From Bacteroidota bacterium (GTDB lineage: Bacteria > Bacteroidota > Bacteroidia > Bacteroidales > Prolixibacteraceae): DNA of 27,834 bases. Under the pieces are notes generated by a model. The model saw nothing but the letters and a program-made list of their open reading frames with translations. It searched no databases and was not told the origin of the DNA. The position numbers and the translations under genes are program-made. This document shows, piece by piece, positions 17,765 to 24,490 of the stretch (the first letter of the stretch is position 1; every line of letters begins with the position of its first letter). The stretch covers positions 1 through 27,834 of the forward strand of contig JABMPI010000344.1 of assembly GCA_013203755.1 (NCBI GenBank), given 5' to 3'.

Positions 17765-18309
17765 TAAAATTTGAATAATGTTTTACGTAAATACACCGAT
17801 TTGCTTCCCAGTCTTTTCCCTTTCACATCAAAAATAGAAACCTTTGCTTTTGGAAATTTTTTCAACTTTTTATCGTGCAAATAAAAACGGGTTAAATCAA
17901 TTTGTAAGGTGTGCGATTTTCCTTTTTCCAGATACAAAGGATAAAATGTGCGATTTCCTATTCCCTTTAATTTGAACTTTCGTTTCAGCCAGAAATTATC
18001 TAAAATCAACAATGGTTTGTCTAAATCAATATCCCAATTCCCATTGTTTTTTATTGTAAGTTTTAAACTGTTTGGGTAATACAAACTATCTTTCTCTATT
18101 TCAATGCTAACTCTATTTCGCTGAAATAAAGGTCTTTTGGCTTTTTTATTTTTAACCTTTTTTTTCCTGAAAACGAAAAATGAAATTAAAACCAAAACCA
18201 CCGTTAAAATTACCCAAAGCAGTTTTCCGCCTTCCGGTCCAATTTCATTTTGAGCAAAAATAAGCTGAGAATTCAACAAGAAAAACAATATGACCAACGT
18301 CTTTTTCAT
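17764..18309 (-). CDS. Small membrane protein of unknown function, coupled to pulA
   Basis: A 181-residue protein that I do not recognise. It starts with a signal-peptide-like segment (MKKTLVILFF to IFAQ, about 1-19), then a short spacer, a membrane helix (about 28-46, LLWVILTVVLVLISFFVF), a very basic stretch (RKKKVKNKKAKR), and a beta-rich domain to the end. The basic patch suggests the C-terminal domain is cytoplasmic. The frame extends to a TTG at 18318, but the ATG at 18309 puts the signal peptide directly at the N-terminus and suits the -7 box upstream. Its stop overlaps the pullulanase start by one base, so they share a transcript; no functional link to starch is evident. Confidence 0.7.
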   Translation of the reverse strand: MKKTLVILFFLLNSQLIFAQNEIGPEGGKLLWVILTVVLVLISFFVFRKKKVKNKKAKRPLFQRNRVSIEIEKDSLYYPNSLKLTIKNNGNWDIDLDKPLLILDNFWLKRKFKLKGIGNRTFYPLYLEKGKSHTLQIDLTRFYLHDKKLKKFPKAKVSIFDVKGKRLGSKSVYLRKTLFKF

Positions 18310-18325
18310 TCGTTTCAATTTGGGG

Positions 18326-18333
18326 CAAAAGTA
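18326..18333 (-). promoter_or_regulatory. Bacteroidota -7 box for the membrane protein/pulA operon
   Basis: On the minus strand the bases read TACTTTTG, an exact TAnnTTTG match, 16 bases before the ATG at 18309. No clear -33 TTTG accompanies it. The position puts transcription start close to the TTG at 18318, which argues for the ATG as the true start. Confidence 0.5.
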
Positions 18334-18339
18334 AGAGTT

Positions 18340-18568
18340 TTTTTGAATGAATGGATTTAAATTGTTGTAGGTTACAAGTTTCAGGTTGTTAAAGAGCTTT
18401 GAGCTTTAAGCTACGAGGTTCAAGTAAAAAATTAACTCTTGCAATTTCAGATTACAAAGTCAACTTTAGGCAAAGTGAAAAAACGCGGTTTTACTCATTC
18501 TCTCAATTTCTCAATCACTTTGTGTAACCTCCAACTGCAACTGTTTACTGCAACTGCGACTTTCTTTT
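18340..18568. repeat. Degenerate low-complexity intergenic text, first instance
   Basis: This gap has no gene. It contains repeated short words such as GAGCTTTGAGCTTT (about 18397-18410) and CTCTCAATTTCTCAATC, and ends in CTGCAACTG...CTGCAACTGCGACTTTC. The same style of text recurs at about 21715-21805, 23820-23870, 25340-25435 and 27770-27834. It separates the pullulanase operon promoter from the end of the Crp/Fnr gene. Confidence 0.45.
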
Positions 18569-19264
18569 TTACCCTCGTTTACTCAAACTCAGCAAATAAG
18601 GTTTATTAAGCAGTTCAATGTCTTTGCCGTTTAGTTTAATCACAGCTTCTTTGTCCAGTGTTTTTAGCATTTTAACCGCACTTTCGGTTGTAATACCTGC
18701 AAAATCAGCCAGATGTTTTCGGCTAAGCAAGGTAAATACTTCTTTGTACTCTGTTTTAATCTCGTCGATATAAAGCAGGGTTTTGGCCACACGCCCCATC
18801 ATTTGTTTGTACAGAACAGTACGCAAGGCATCAAAAAGGTTGACATTCTGTTCCATGTACCGCCGTATTAAACTAAGCCCAAAAATACCATTCTGAGCTA
18901 TTAACTTTGTAATCGCTGTTTTTTCAACAAGCATAACCTGACAATCGTCGATTGCAATGGATGAATAATTAAATGTATTGTCGGAAAAAACAGAAGATAA
19001 TCCCACAAACTCACCCGGTCGTATAATACGCAGGTTAAAGCTTTTGCTACCCTCATCCTCAACATACTGAATAGCCAGTCCTTTTACCACAAACAGCACA
19101 TACGATGCAAAGGCTCCTTGTTTACATAAATTGTCACCTTTTCTGAATTGCACCTGTGTTTTACTGCCTTGAACCAATTGGGTTTCTTCGGGCGAAAGCG
19201 CTTGAAAACAGGCCGCTTGAATGTCGCAAATAAAATCGATATGGTCTTGTGATATGGTTTTCAT
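18569..19264 (-). CDS. Crp/Fnr-family transcription regulator
   Basis: A 231-residue regulator with an N-terminal cyclic-nucleotide-type sensor domain (about 25-140; GDNLCKQGAFASYVLFVVKG and IRPGEFVGLSSVF) and a C-terminal winged helix (about 155-222; LSRKHLADFAGITTESAVKML). The Fnr-style cysteine cluster for an iron-sulfur centre is not evident, although C13, C19 and C47 occur in the first 50 residues. It is divergent from the persulfide-reductase-like gene and shares a 182-base control region containing promoter boxes in both directions and an inverted repeat. It is therefore probably the regulator of that flavoprotein. The ligand is unknown. Confidence 0.88.
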   Translation of the reverse strand: MKTISQDHIDFICDIQAACFQALSPEETQLVQGSKTQVQFRKGDNLCKQGAFASYVLFVVKGLAIQYVEDEGSKSFNLRIIRPGEFVGLSSVFSDNTFNYSSIAIDDCQVMLVEKTAITKLIAQNGIFGLSLIRRYMEQNVNLFDALRTVLYKQMMGRVAKTLLYIDEIKTEYKEVFTLLSRKHLADFAGITTESAVKMLKTLDKEAVIKLNGKDIELLNKPYLLSLSKRG

Positions 19265-19290
19265 TGTCCTTTTAAACTATGTGTTCCAAA

Positions 19291-19298
19291 CAAAGATA
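19291..19298 (-). promoter_or_regulatory. Bacteroidota -7 box for the Crp/Fnr gene
   Basis: The minus strand reads TATCTTTG, an exact TAnnTTTG match, 26 bases before the ATG. The nearest upstream TTG lies farther away than the usual 19-21 bases. Confidence 0.5.
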
Positions 19299-19328
19299 GA
19301 ATATTGATTAAGAAAAAAGTTGTTCAAG

Positions 19329-19340
19329 TTCAATTTTGAA
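19329..19340. promoter_or_regulatory. Candidate Crp/Fnr operator in the divergent control region
   Basis: TTCAATTTTGAA is a perfect 12-base inverted repeat (TTCAA-TT-TTGAA), and another GTTCAA half-site lies directly before it at 19322-19327. It lies between the two divergent -7 boxes and is a plausible site for the adjacent regulator. The standard Fnr spacing (TTGAT-N4-ATCAA) is not matched. Confidence 0.35.
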
Positions 19341-19388
19341 ACGGATCAAGCACAAGTGTAAAATTGCCTTTTTAGTAAAGATTGCATC

Positions 19389-19396
19389 TATTTTTG
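19389..19396 (+). promoter_or_regulatory. Bacteroidota -7 box for the CoA-disulfide-reductase-like gene
   Basis: TATTTTTG matches TAnnTTTG exactly and lies 50 bases before the ATG. An ATTG at 19363-19366 is 22 bases upstream and may be the -33 element. Confidence 0.5.
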
Positions 19397-19446
19397 TCCC
19401 CGAAAAGTACGATCAAAAAGTTTAAAATAATAATTCAATTTATAAG

Positions 19447-21453
19447 ATGGAAAAAATAGTAATAATTGGAGGAGTAGCAGCCGGAGCAACAGCAGCTGCA
19501 AAAGCACGCAGGTTATCGCCTGAAGCACAAATAACCATGCTCGAAGCTGGTCCCGACATTTCGTTTGCCAACTGTGGTTTACCTTATTATATAGCCGGAG
19601 ACATCGACAGTCGTTCGAAATTAATTCTGCAAAGCCCCGAGAGTTTTAAAGAGCAGTACAACGTAGATGTTTATACCCATACCCGGGTAATCGCTATAGA
19701 TAAAGATGCGCACACAGTACAAACCGTAAACGAACGCGTTGGCTCAAAAAACGTTTTTGAATACACCAAGCTTATATTGGCACAGGGAGGTCGCCCTATT
19801 TTACCCGACATGCCCGGAGCGGATGCCGACCATGTTTTTAGTTTGTGGACATTAAAGGACATGGACAACATCGACAATCATTTAAAAAATAATGAACCTA
19901 AAACTGCGGTGGTAGTTGGTGGAGGATTTATTGGTTTGGAAATGGTTGAGGCGCTGGTAAAACGAGGACTAAAAGTACATGTGGTTGAGAAAATGCAACA
20001 TGTAATGTCAATTATGGAAGCCGAAACAGCTGGATTTATTACTCAAGAATTACAAGCCTACAATGTAGGTGTGCATACCGAAACTGCAGTAACAAAAATA
20101 AATAGCAACTCAGTTGAATTGGATAACGGAAAGGTGATTAATGCCGACATGGTATTGTTATCCGTTGGCGTTCGCCCAACATTACAACTGGCAAAAGATA
20201 CCGGATTAGAGATTGGCGAAGCAGGAGGTTTATTGGTAAACAATCATTTACAGACTTCCGACGCTGATATTTATGCTGCCGGCGATATGGTGGAAATCGA
20301 ACACCGTGTACATGGCAAAAAAGTGCGTATACCATTGGCAGGGCCTGCAAACCGACAAGGACGAATAGCTGCCGAAAATGCACTGGGAGGAGACCATACT
20401 TATAAAGGATCAATCGGAACTTCAGTAGTTCGTGTGTTTGATGCCGTTGCCGGAACAACAGGGCTTTCGCTAAAACAAGCCCTTGCAGCCGGATTAAATG
20501 CCGATGCCGTTGTGGTACATAAAGAGCACCATACTGCATATTATCCCGGTGCCGAAACCGTTAGTGTAATGTTGGTTTTCGATAAAGAAACAGGAGAGGT
20601 GCTTGGCGGACAAACTGCCGGTTATAAAGGAGCCGATAAACGCCTGGATGTAATTGCAACAGCCACAGCTGCCAGATTAAAAGTAAGCGAAATTGCCGAT
20701 ATCGATTTTGCCTATTCACCACCAATCGGAACAGCAAACGATGCCATGAATATGGCGGCCTTCGCGGCAGAAAATAAAATCTCCGGCTACAGTCCAAGTA
20801 TTTTGGTTTCCGAACTCGACGCCTATCTGGAAAACTCGCAACAGCTTATTGTGCTTGATGTACGTGATGTATTTGCCTATCAGAAAAGCAAAGTAAGCGG
20901 AGCCTATCATTTGCCGCTTGAAATGTTATCAGAAAAGATGGAGGCGATTCCAAAAGATATCCCGATTATGGTTTACGACGAAACCGGCAAAAAAGGACAT
21001 CAGGCACTGCGCATACTTAAAGGAGCCGGATGCAAAGAGGTATTCAATATCTCTGGCGGACATACTTCTTTACAACGCCACGCCATTACCCTCGGATTTA
21101 AGAATTTTAATGTGGATTTGTTGCCGGTAGAAAAAAAATCATTGGATGAAAAGACAATGGAAGAAACCGAAACCAACAATAATGTTAGCAGCCATGAACT
21201 GGAGCGTCTGGTAATCGACGTTCGCACATCCGGCGAATTTAGGGGCGGTGCTTTCCCCAATGCGGTAAACATTCCGCTCGACGATCTAATGTCGGGGAAA
21301 GGAGAACTGGGAAACAACACCGAACGCGAGATTATTGTGTATTGCGCATCGGGCGCCAGATCGGCCTATGCACAGCGGGTACTGGCACAAAAAGGATACA
21401 CCAATGTTACTAACGGAGGAGGCATTGCAACTATGATGGCCAGTTATTCATAA
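19447..21453 (+). CDS. CoA-disulfide/persulfide reductase-like flavoprotein with two rhodanese domains
   Basis: FAD- and NAD(P)H-dependent reductase of the CoADR-RHD group, which in studied members reduces CoA disulfide, CoA persulfide or polysulfide. The FAD motif is IIGGVAAGATAAAKARR at 5-21 and the single redox cysteine is C43 in SFANCGLPYY. The NAD(P)H motif VVVGGGFIGLEM lies near 155-167 and the dimer domain at about 325-440. Rhodanese domain 1 (about 455-545) has D511 where the catalytic cysteine should be (VYDETGKKG). Domain 2 (about 580-665) has C633 in VYCASGARSA. At 668 residues it is about 100 longer than single-rhodanese relatives. The neighbouring Crp/Fnr gene probably controls it. 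Role: handling of sulfane sulfur in the cytoplasm. Confidence 0.88.
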   Translation: MEKIVIIGGVAAGATAAAKARRLSPEAQITMLEAGPDISFANCGLPYYIAGDIDSRSKLILQSPESFKEQYNVDVYTHTRVIAIDKDAHTVQTVNERVGSKNVFEYTKLILAQGGRPILPDMPGADADHVFSLWTLKDMDNIDNHLKNNEPKTAVVVGGGFIGLEMVEALVKRGLKVHVVEKMQHVMSIMEAETAGFITQELQAYNVGVHTETAVTKINSNSVELDNGKVINADMVLLSVGVRPTLQLAKDTGLEIGEAGGLLVNNHLQTSDADIYAAGDMVEIEHRVHGKKVRIPLAGPANRQGRIAAENALGGDHTYKGSIGTSVVRVFDAVAGTTGLSLKQALAAGLNADAVVVHKEHHTAYYPGAETVSVMLVFDKETGEVLGGQTAGYKGADKRLDVIATATAARLKVSEIADIDFAYSPPIGTANDAMNMAAFAAENKISGYSPSILVSELDAYLENSQQLIVLDVRDVFAYQKSKVSGAYHLPLEMLSEKMEAIPKDIPIMVYDETGKKGHQALRILKGAGCKEVFNISGGHTSLQRHAITLGFKNFNVDLLPVEKKSLDEKTMEETETNNNVSSHELERLVIDVRTSGEFRGGAFPNAVNIPLDDLMSGKGELGNNTEREIIVYCASGARSAYAQRVLAQKGYTNVTNGGGIATMMASYS

Positions 21454-21466
21454 GTAGTCTTTGCAG

Positions 21467-21570
21467 GAAAACATCAAATACTGCGTTACTCTCGTTTTGA
21501 AAACAGTCATCCCGATTCCATCGGGACTCCTTGGGTTCAAAACTACGAAAGCCTTGTCTTTGATGTTTTC
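21467..21570. repeat. 104-bp near-palindromic element after the flavoprotein gene
   Basis: The ends form a perfect 12-base inverted repeat (GAAAACATCAAA and TTTGATGTTTTC) and the centre is the hairpin TCCCGAT-TCC-ATCGGGA (21510-21526). The arms between also pair imperfectly (GTTTTGAA against TTCAAAAC), so the whole element can fold into one long hairpin. It lacks a T run and a coding frame. The element looks like a palindromic repeat or MITE remnant and starts 14 bases after the stop codon. Confidence 0.65.
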
Positions 21571-21579
21571 TTATCAAGA

Positions 21580-21677
21580 CAAGAAAAAGATTAGTTTTCT
21601 TGCAGGCACTAAGTAAAAAGCTATCTAATAATACTTGCAAAAAGTCGCAGACACCAATTGGTTTGCGACTTTTTTTT
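21580..21677. terminator. Small hairpin followed by a strong bidirectional intrinsic terminator
   Basis: CAAGAAAA/TTTTCTTG (21580-21602) forms an 8-bp stem. The strong structure is AAAAAGTCGCA (21639-21649) pairing perfectly with TGCGACTTTTT (21664-21674), with an inner CCAATTGG (21654-21661) and a T run to 21677. It lies 186 bases past the flavoprotein stop, beyond the palindrome, and would end that transcript before sigZ. Confidence 0.75.
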
Positions 21678-21689
21678 GATGAGCTAAGA

Positions 21690-21810
21690 CAAGACACAAG
21701 TATCAGGTAGCAAGACCACCTGCAAACTGTGACTGCCAACCTTAAACCCGAAACTTTAAACTCTTCACTGAAAACTGCGGCTTTCTTCCTAACTTTAAAC
21801 GCTCGCCGAT
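21690..21810. repeat. Degenerate low-complexity intergenic text, second instance
   Basis: Part of the 406-base gap before the sigma gene. Words such as GTGACTGCCAACC, TTAAACCCGAAACT and CTTCCTAACTTTAAAC recur here and, with small changes, at about 23825-23868. I see no gene in it. Confidence 0.45.
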
Positions 21811-21834
21811 GTCCACAAAACAAAGTGTAGCGAC
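21811..21834 (+). promoter_or_regulatory. Candidate SigZ-type promoter before its own gene
   Basis: GTCC, a 16-base spacer, then CGAC, 26 bases before the ATG. The same arrangement (GTCC-N15-CGTC) occurs before the permease. CGAC/CGTC is a usual -10 element of extracytoplasmic-function sigma factors. Against it, GTCCACAA-CAAAG words also appear near 25471, far from any sigma gene, so this may be repeat text. Confidence 0.35.
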
Positions 21835-21859
21835 CATAGCTGCAGCATAAAAAACAATT

Positions 21860-22402
21860 ATGGAGGAAATTTGGAACCAATTTGAAAATAAATTGCGTGC
21901 TTTTATCCTGTCAAAAGTGCATGACGAAGCGGTTGCTGCCGATCTGTTACAGGAATTATTTATAAAAATTCATGCCAACATCGATAAGCTCAGTGAGCAT
22001 TCAAAACTGCAGTCGTGGATTTATCAGATATGCCGAAACCTGATAATCGACCATTTCAGAAATCAACAGAAAGAACAGAAAAATAAATCTCTTGTTTTTG
22101 AAAGCGAATACGATGATAACACTGAAAATTTTATGTCGGAAACATTGGAAGACATGATAAAGAAAATGAGTGATTTACCTCCTGAATATTGCGAAGCACT
22201 TTGTTTAACCGAATTGGGAGGCTTAAGTCAGAAAGACTATGCCGAAAAAATTGGAATTTCCTATTCCGGAGCCAAGTCACGTGTGCAAAGAGCCAGAAAA
22301 ATGCTTAAAGATTTGCTTATGAATTGCTGTCATTATGAATTTGATAAATACGGTACGGCAATCGGCATTTATCCCGTAAATTGTTGTTGCTGCCACAACT
22401 GA
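21860..22402 (+). CDS. sigZ: SigZ-like RNA polymerase sigma factor with a cysteine-rich C-terminal tail
   Basis: Alternative sigma factor of the ECF type. Region 2 (about 5-75) shows AADLLQELFIKIHANIDKL and LQSWIYQICRNLIIDHFR. Region 4 (about 100-153) shows LPPEYCEALCLTELGGLSQKDYAEKIG, then a recognition helix with SYSGAKSRVQRARKML. The last 27 residues are unusual: C156-C157-H158 after the helix, and C175-C178 followed by H179 at the end, separated by EFDKYGTAIGIYPVN. Six cysteines and two histidines suggest metal or thiol sensing, as in cysteine-rich-tail sigma factors of the CorE type. No anti-sigma gene adjoins it. A permease gene follows on the same strand, a partnership I recall for SigZ relatives. 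Confidence 0.85.
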   Translation: MEEIWNQFENKLRAFILSKVHDEAVAADLLQELFIKIHANIDKLSEHSKLQSWIYQICRNLIIDHFRNQQKEQKNKSLVFESEYDDNTENFMSETLEDMIKKMSDLPPEYCEALCLTELGGLSQKDYAEKIGISYSGAKSRVQRARKMLKDLLMNCCHYEFDKYGTAIGIYPVNCCCCHN

Positions 22403-22449
22403 ACACCACCCGGATACGCTGCCAAATAATTTCTTTGTAAAAATTCTGC

Positions 22450-22472
22450 GTCCATTTTACCGGTTTTTCGTC
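22450..22472 (+). promoter_or_regulatory. Candidate SigZ-dependent promoter before the permease
   Basis: GTCC, a 15-base spacer, then CGTC, matching the arrangement before sigZ. Transcription would begin around 22480, downstream of the in-frame ATG at 22474. That supports ATG 22519 as the permease start with a leader of about 40 bases. Confidence 0.4.
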
Positions 22473-22518
22473 TATGTGGAAAATCAAAACAAAATGTTTA
22501 ATTCTAAACAGTAAAAAA

Positions 22519-23625
22519 ATGGAACAGGTACTAAAAATTGCAGACTTTATTTTGGATTCGTTGGTTCATATTTGGCCGTATTTATTAATTAGCATCCCAC
22601 TGGCCGTGGCAGTGCAATTAACCGGAGCGGCAAAGTTTATTCATAAAGCATTTAGCAAAAATCCCATGGTGTCGATTCTTTTGGCAACTGCATTAGGGGC
22701 ATTTAGCCCCTTTTGTTCGTGTGGAGTAATTCCAGTTATTGCCTCCTTATTAATTGGAGGGGTACCTTTGGCCCCGGTAATGTCTTTTTGGATTGCATCC
22801 CCCTCCATGGATCCCGAAATATTTTTCTTAAGCACAGCCACCATCGGATGGAAATTATCGGTTTGGCGACTGGCAGCCACATTTATAATAAGTCTTCTTT
22901 CGGGTTATATCACCCATTTTTCTTTTCAATACGGGCTGCTTGGAAAAGAGATCCTCAGGGAAAGTCAGCCTTCAATCCGTAAAAGGCCATGGAAACTAAT
23001 CGCTTCCGAAAGCTTACATCTGTTGAAACGGTTTTTTGGGTTGACCAAAAAACCCACAAAAACTGTGGTTCAATTTGTACCTGTACATTCCTCAAATCAA
23101 GCTTCAAATATAAATTGCTGTATAGCTGTTGAGGAACTCCGTTTCCATCCGGAATCAAAATCCGAAATACCCGAAAAAGATTGTGCATGCAGCAAAACAA
23201 CAGAAACGCCACAGCTTTCGTTTCAAAAAAAATTAGTTAACGAAATAGGAAAAGCAACTTTTATGGTCGCAAAGTTTATGATGCTGGCTTTTTTTATCAA
23301 TGCCTTGCTTCATTTTTATGTCCCCCAGGATTTTATATCCACACTCTTAGGAGGTAATGGTTCGTTCGCGGTAATAATTGCTGCAATCGTGGGCGTTCCG
23401 GTTTATACCAGCAATATTACTGCCCTGCCTTTGTTAAGCGGACTCTTAGCCCTGGGGATGAACAAGGGGGCTGCGCTGGCCTTTTTAATTGCAGGCCCTG
23501 CCACAACCCTTCCGGCAATGGTTGCAGTTTGGGGGATTGTGCGCAGAAAAATATTCATTTTGTACGTCTCCTTTTCACTGATTGGAGCCATAGTCTTTGG
23601 ATTATTGTATAACCTTTTTGGCTAA
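22519..23625 (+). CDS. ArsP/YraQ-type permease (PF03773) with a cysteine-rich cytoplasmic loop
   Basis: Integral membrane efflux permease; studied relatives export organoarsenicals or metals. It has 368 residues with about eight to ten spans in two homologous halves. The first half carries FSPFCSCGVIPV (C66, C68) and WIASPSMDPE; the second has VPVYTSNITALPLLSGLL and GPATTLPAM. Between the halves is a hydrophilic loop of about 90 residues with C200-C201 and C222/C224 (INCCIAV, KDCACSKT), plausible metal or metalloid ligands. The frame is open from ATG 22474, but those 15 residues are polar and overlap the candidate promoter, so ATG 22519 is chosen. It follows sigZ by 116 bases and is probably its target. 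An intrinsic terminator lies just past the stop. Confidence 0.85.
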   Translation: MEQVLKIADFILDSLVHIWPYLLISIPLAVAVQLTGAAKFIHKAFSKNPMVSILLATALGAFSPFCSCGVIPVIASLLIGGVPLAPVMSFWIASPSMDPEIFFLSTATIGWKLSVWRLAATFIISLLSGYITHFSFQYGLLGKEILRESQPSIRKRPWKLIASESLHLLKRFFGLTKKPTKTVVQFVPVHSSNQASNINCCIAVEELRFHPESKSEIPEKDCACSKTTETPQLSFQKKLVNEIGKATFMVAKFMMLAFFINALLHFYVPQDFISTLLGGNGSFAVIIAAIVGVPVYTSNITALPLLSGLLALGMNKGAALAFLIAGPATTLPAMVAVWGIVRRKIFILYVSFSLIGAIVFGLLYNLFG

Positions 23626-23643
23626 AAAATATCTTTTAATAAG

Positions 23644-23819
23644 ATAATCCTCCGTGGCTTGCCGTGGGGGTTTTTTATTGTCTCCACCGAAATTCTGCCA
23701 CATATCCACCGGCTGAAGGCAGAGGTCTTTTGTCTTCCAACTTTTTTAACCACAACTTGTCCCGATGCGTCGGGAGAGAACACAGAGAACACACAGAGAA
23801 CCGCAGAGCCTTTATTTCC
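23644..23819. repeat. ~175-bp dispersed direct repeat, copy 1
   Basis: About 90% identical by eye to 25165-25340 in the same orientation. It begins with a terminator-like hairpin (23648-23677). It then has a CTGCC...GGCAG stem (about 23695-23722), the perfect hairpin TCCCGA-TGCG-TCGGGA (23760-23775), and an ACACAGAGAACACACAGAG-type tail. It starts 19 bases after the permease stop. Short frames through it are chance readings, because both strands are open in places and the copies differ by indels. Confidence 0.8.
23648..23679 (+). terminator. Intrinsic terminator of the permease gene, within repeat copy 1
   Basis: CCTCC pairs with GGGGG around GTGGCTTGCCGT, followed by TTTTTTATTG. The stem is short and includes a G-T pair, but the T run is good and its position just after the stop fits. 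Confidence 0.6.
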
Positions 23820-24004
23820 AATTACTGCGACTGCCAACTTTCTTCCCCAACTTTAAACCCGAAACTGTATTAACTAAAAGTCTATTTTAGCATACTTATT
23901 ACAATGCAAATGGCAGCTAATACTGATACTTCTTGAAATTAATTTAAAAATATTTTCTATAATGTAATGTTTTGTAGTTTCTGCCACTAACCAAGAAAAC
24001 AACA
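23820..24004. other. Gap before the ECF sigma gene: repeat text, then AT-rich leader
   Basis: The first ~50 bases are the degenerate text (ACTGCGACTGCCAACTTT, AACTTTAAACCCGAAACT). The remaining ~130 bases are AT-rich and must carry the promoter of the sigma operon. I see no exact TAnnTTTG box; TTTTG-TAGTTTCTG around 23971-23984 is the nearest. Confidence 0.4.
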
Positions 24005-24484
24005 ATGAGTAACGACTTTTATACTGCCTCAATTTTACCCTACTCTGCTATAATTATAAAGATGTGCAGAGCATACAGTAATAGTCAGGAAGATTTTGAG
24101 GATTACTATCAAGAAGTCTGTTTACAGATTTGGAGAAGTAAAGACAACTTTAACCAACAATCGGAATGGTCGACATGGATCTATCGATTATCGCTGAATG
24201 TGTGTTTAACATTACTTAAAAAGAATAAAAACGGAGTGCAATATTTTGCTTCCGATGCTTTACCAGATAAAGCAATCGAAGACAGCCATGTGTTTCCTGA
24301 CGATGCTTTAAATGAGCTTTACAATGCTATAAAACGATTGTCTGAAATTGATAGAGGTATAATTATGCTTTATCTCGAAGAGAAATCTTATCAGGAAATT
24401 GCAGATATAACCGGGACTAATGCCAACAATATTGGTGTACGAATTAAAAGAATTAAAGAACGATTATTAAAACTATTAAACTAA
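24005..24484 (+). CDS. ECF-type RNA polymerase sigma factor
   Basis: A 159-residue sigma-70-family factor. Region 2 (about 10-75) has EDFEDYYQEVCLQIWRSKDNF and WSTWIYRLSLNVCLTLLKK. Region 4 (about 103-157) has LSEIDRGIIMLYLEEKSYQEIADITG and the recognition helix NANNIGVRIKRIKERLLKLL. Length and arrangement are those of a small ECF factor. The gene for a four-span membrane protein begins six bases after the stop, so the two are co-transcribed and that protein is a natural candidate for its control partner. It differs clearly from the SigZ-like factor upstream and lacks the cysteine tail. Confidence 0.9.
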   Translation: MSNDFYTASILPYSAIIIKMCRAYSNSQEDFEDYYQEVCLQIWRSKDNFNQQSEWSTWIYRLSLNVCLTLLKKNKNGVQYFASDALPDKAIEDSHVFPDDALNELYNAIKRLSEIDRGIIMLYLEEKSYQEIADITGTNANNIGVRIKRIKERLLKLLN

Positions 24485-24490
24485 AATAAA

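Noticed and set aside
20138..20539. 133-codon open frame on the minus strand inside the flavoprotein gene
   Set aside because: It lies wholly antisense to a clearly conserved gene, is arginine/leucine-rich as expected of a shadow frame, and shows no recognisable motif.
21431..21880. 149-codon minus-strand frame across the gap before sigZ
   Set aside because: It runs through the 104-bp palindrome, the terminator and the degenerate text, and overlaps both neighbouring genes. The translation has no domain.
22474..22518. Longer permease start at ATG 22474
   Set aside because: The 15 extra residues are polar, precede the first membrane span awkwardly and overlap the promoter-like motif; ATG 22519 is better.
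23659..23873. Short open frames in repeat copy 1, both strands
   Set aside because: They coincide with the repeat. Indels between copies 1 and 2 break the frames and the hairpins explain the conservation better.
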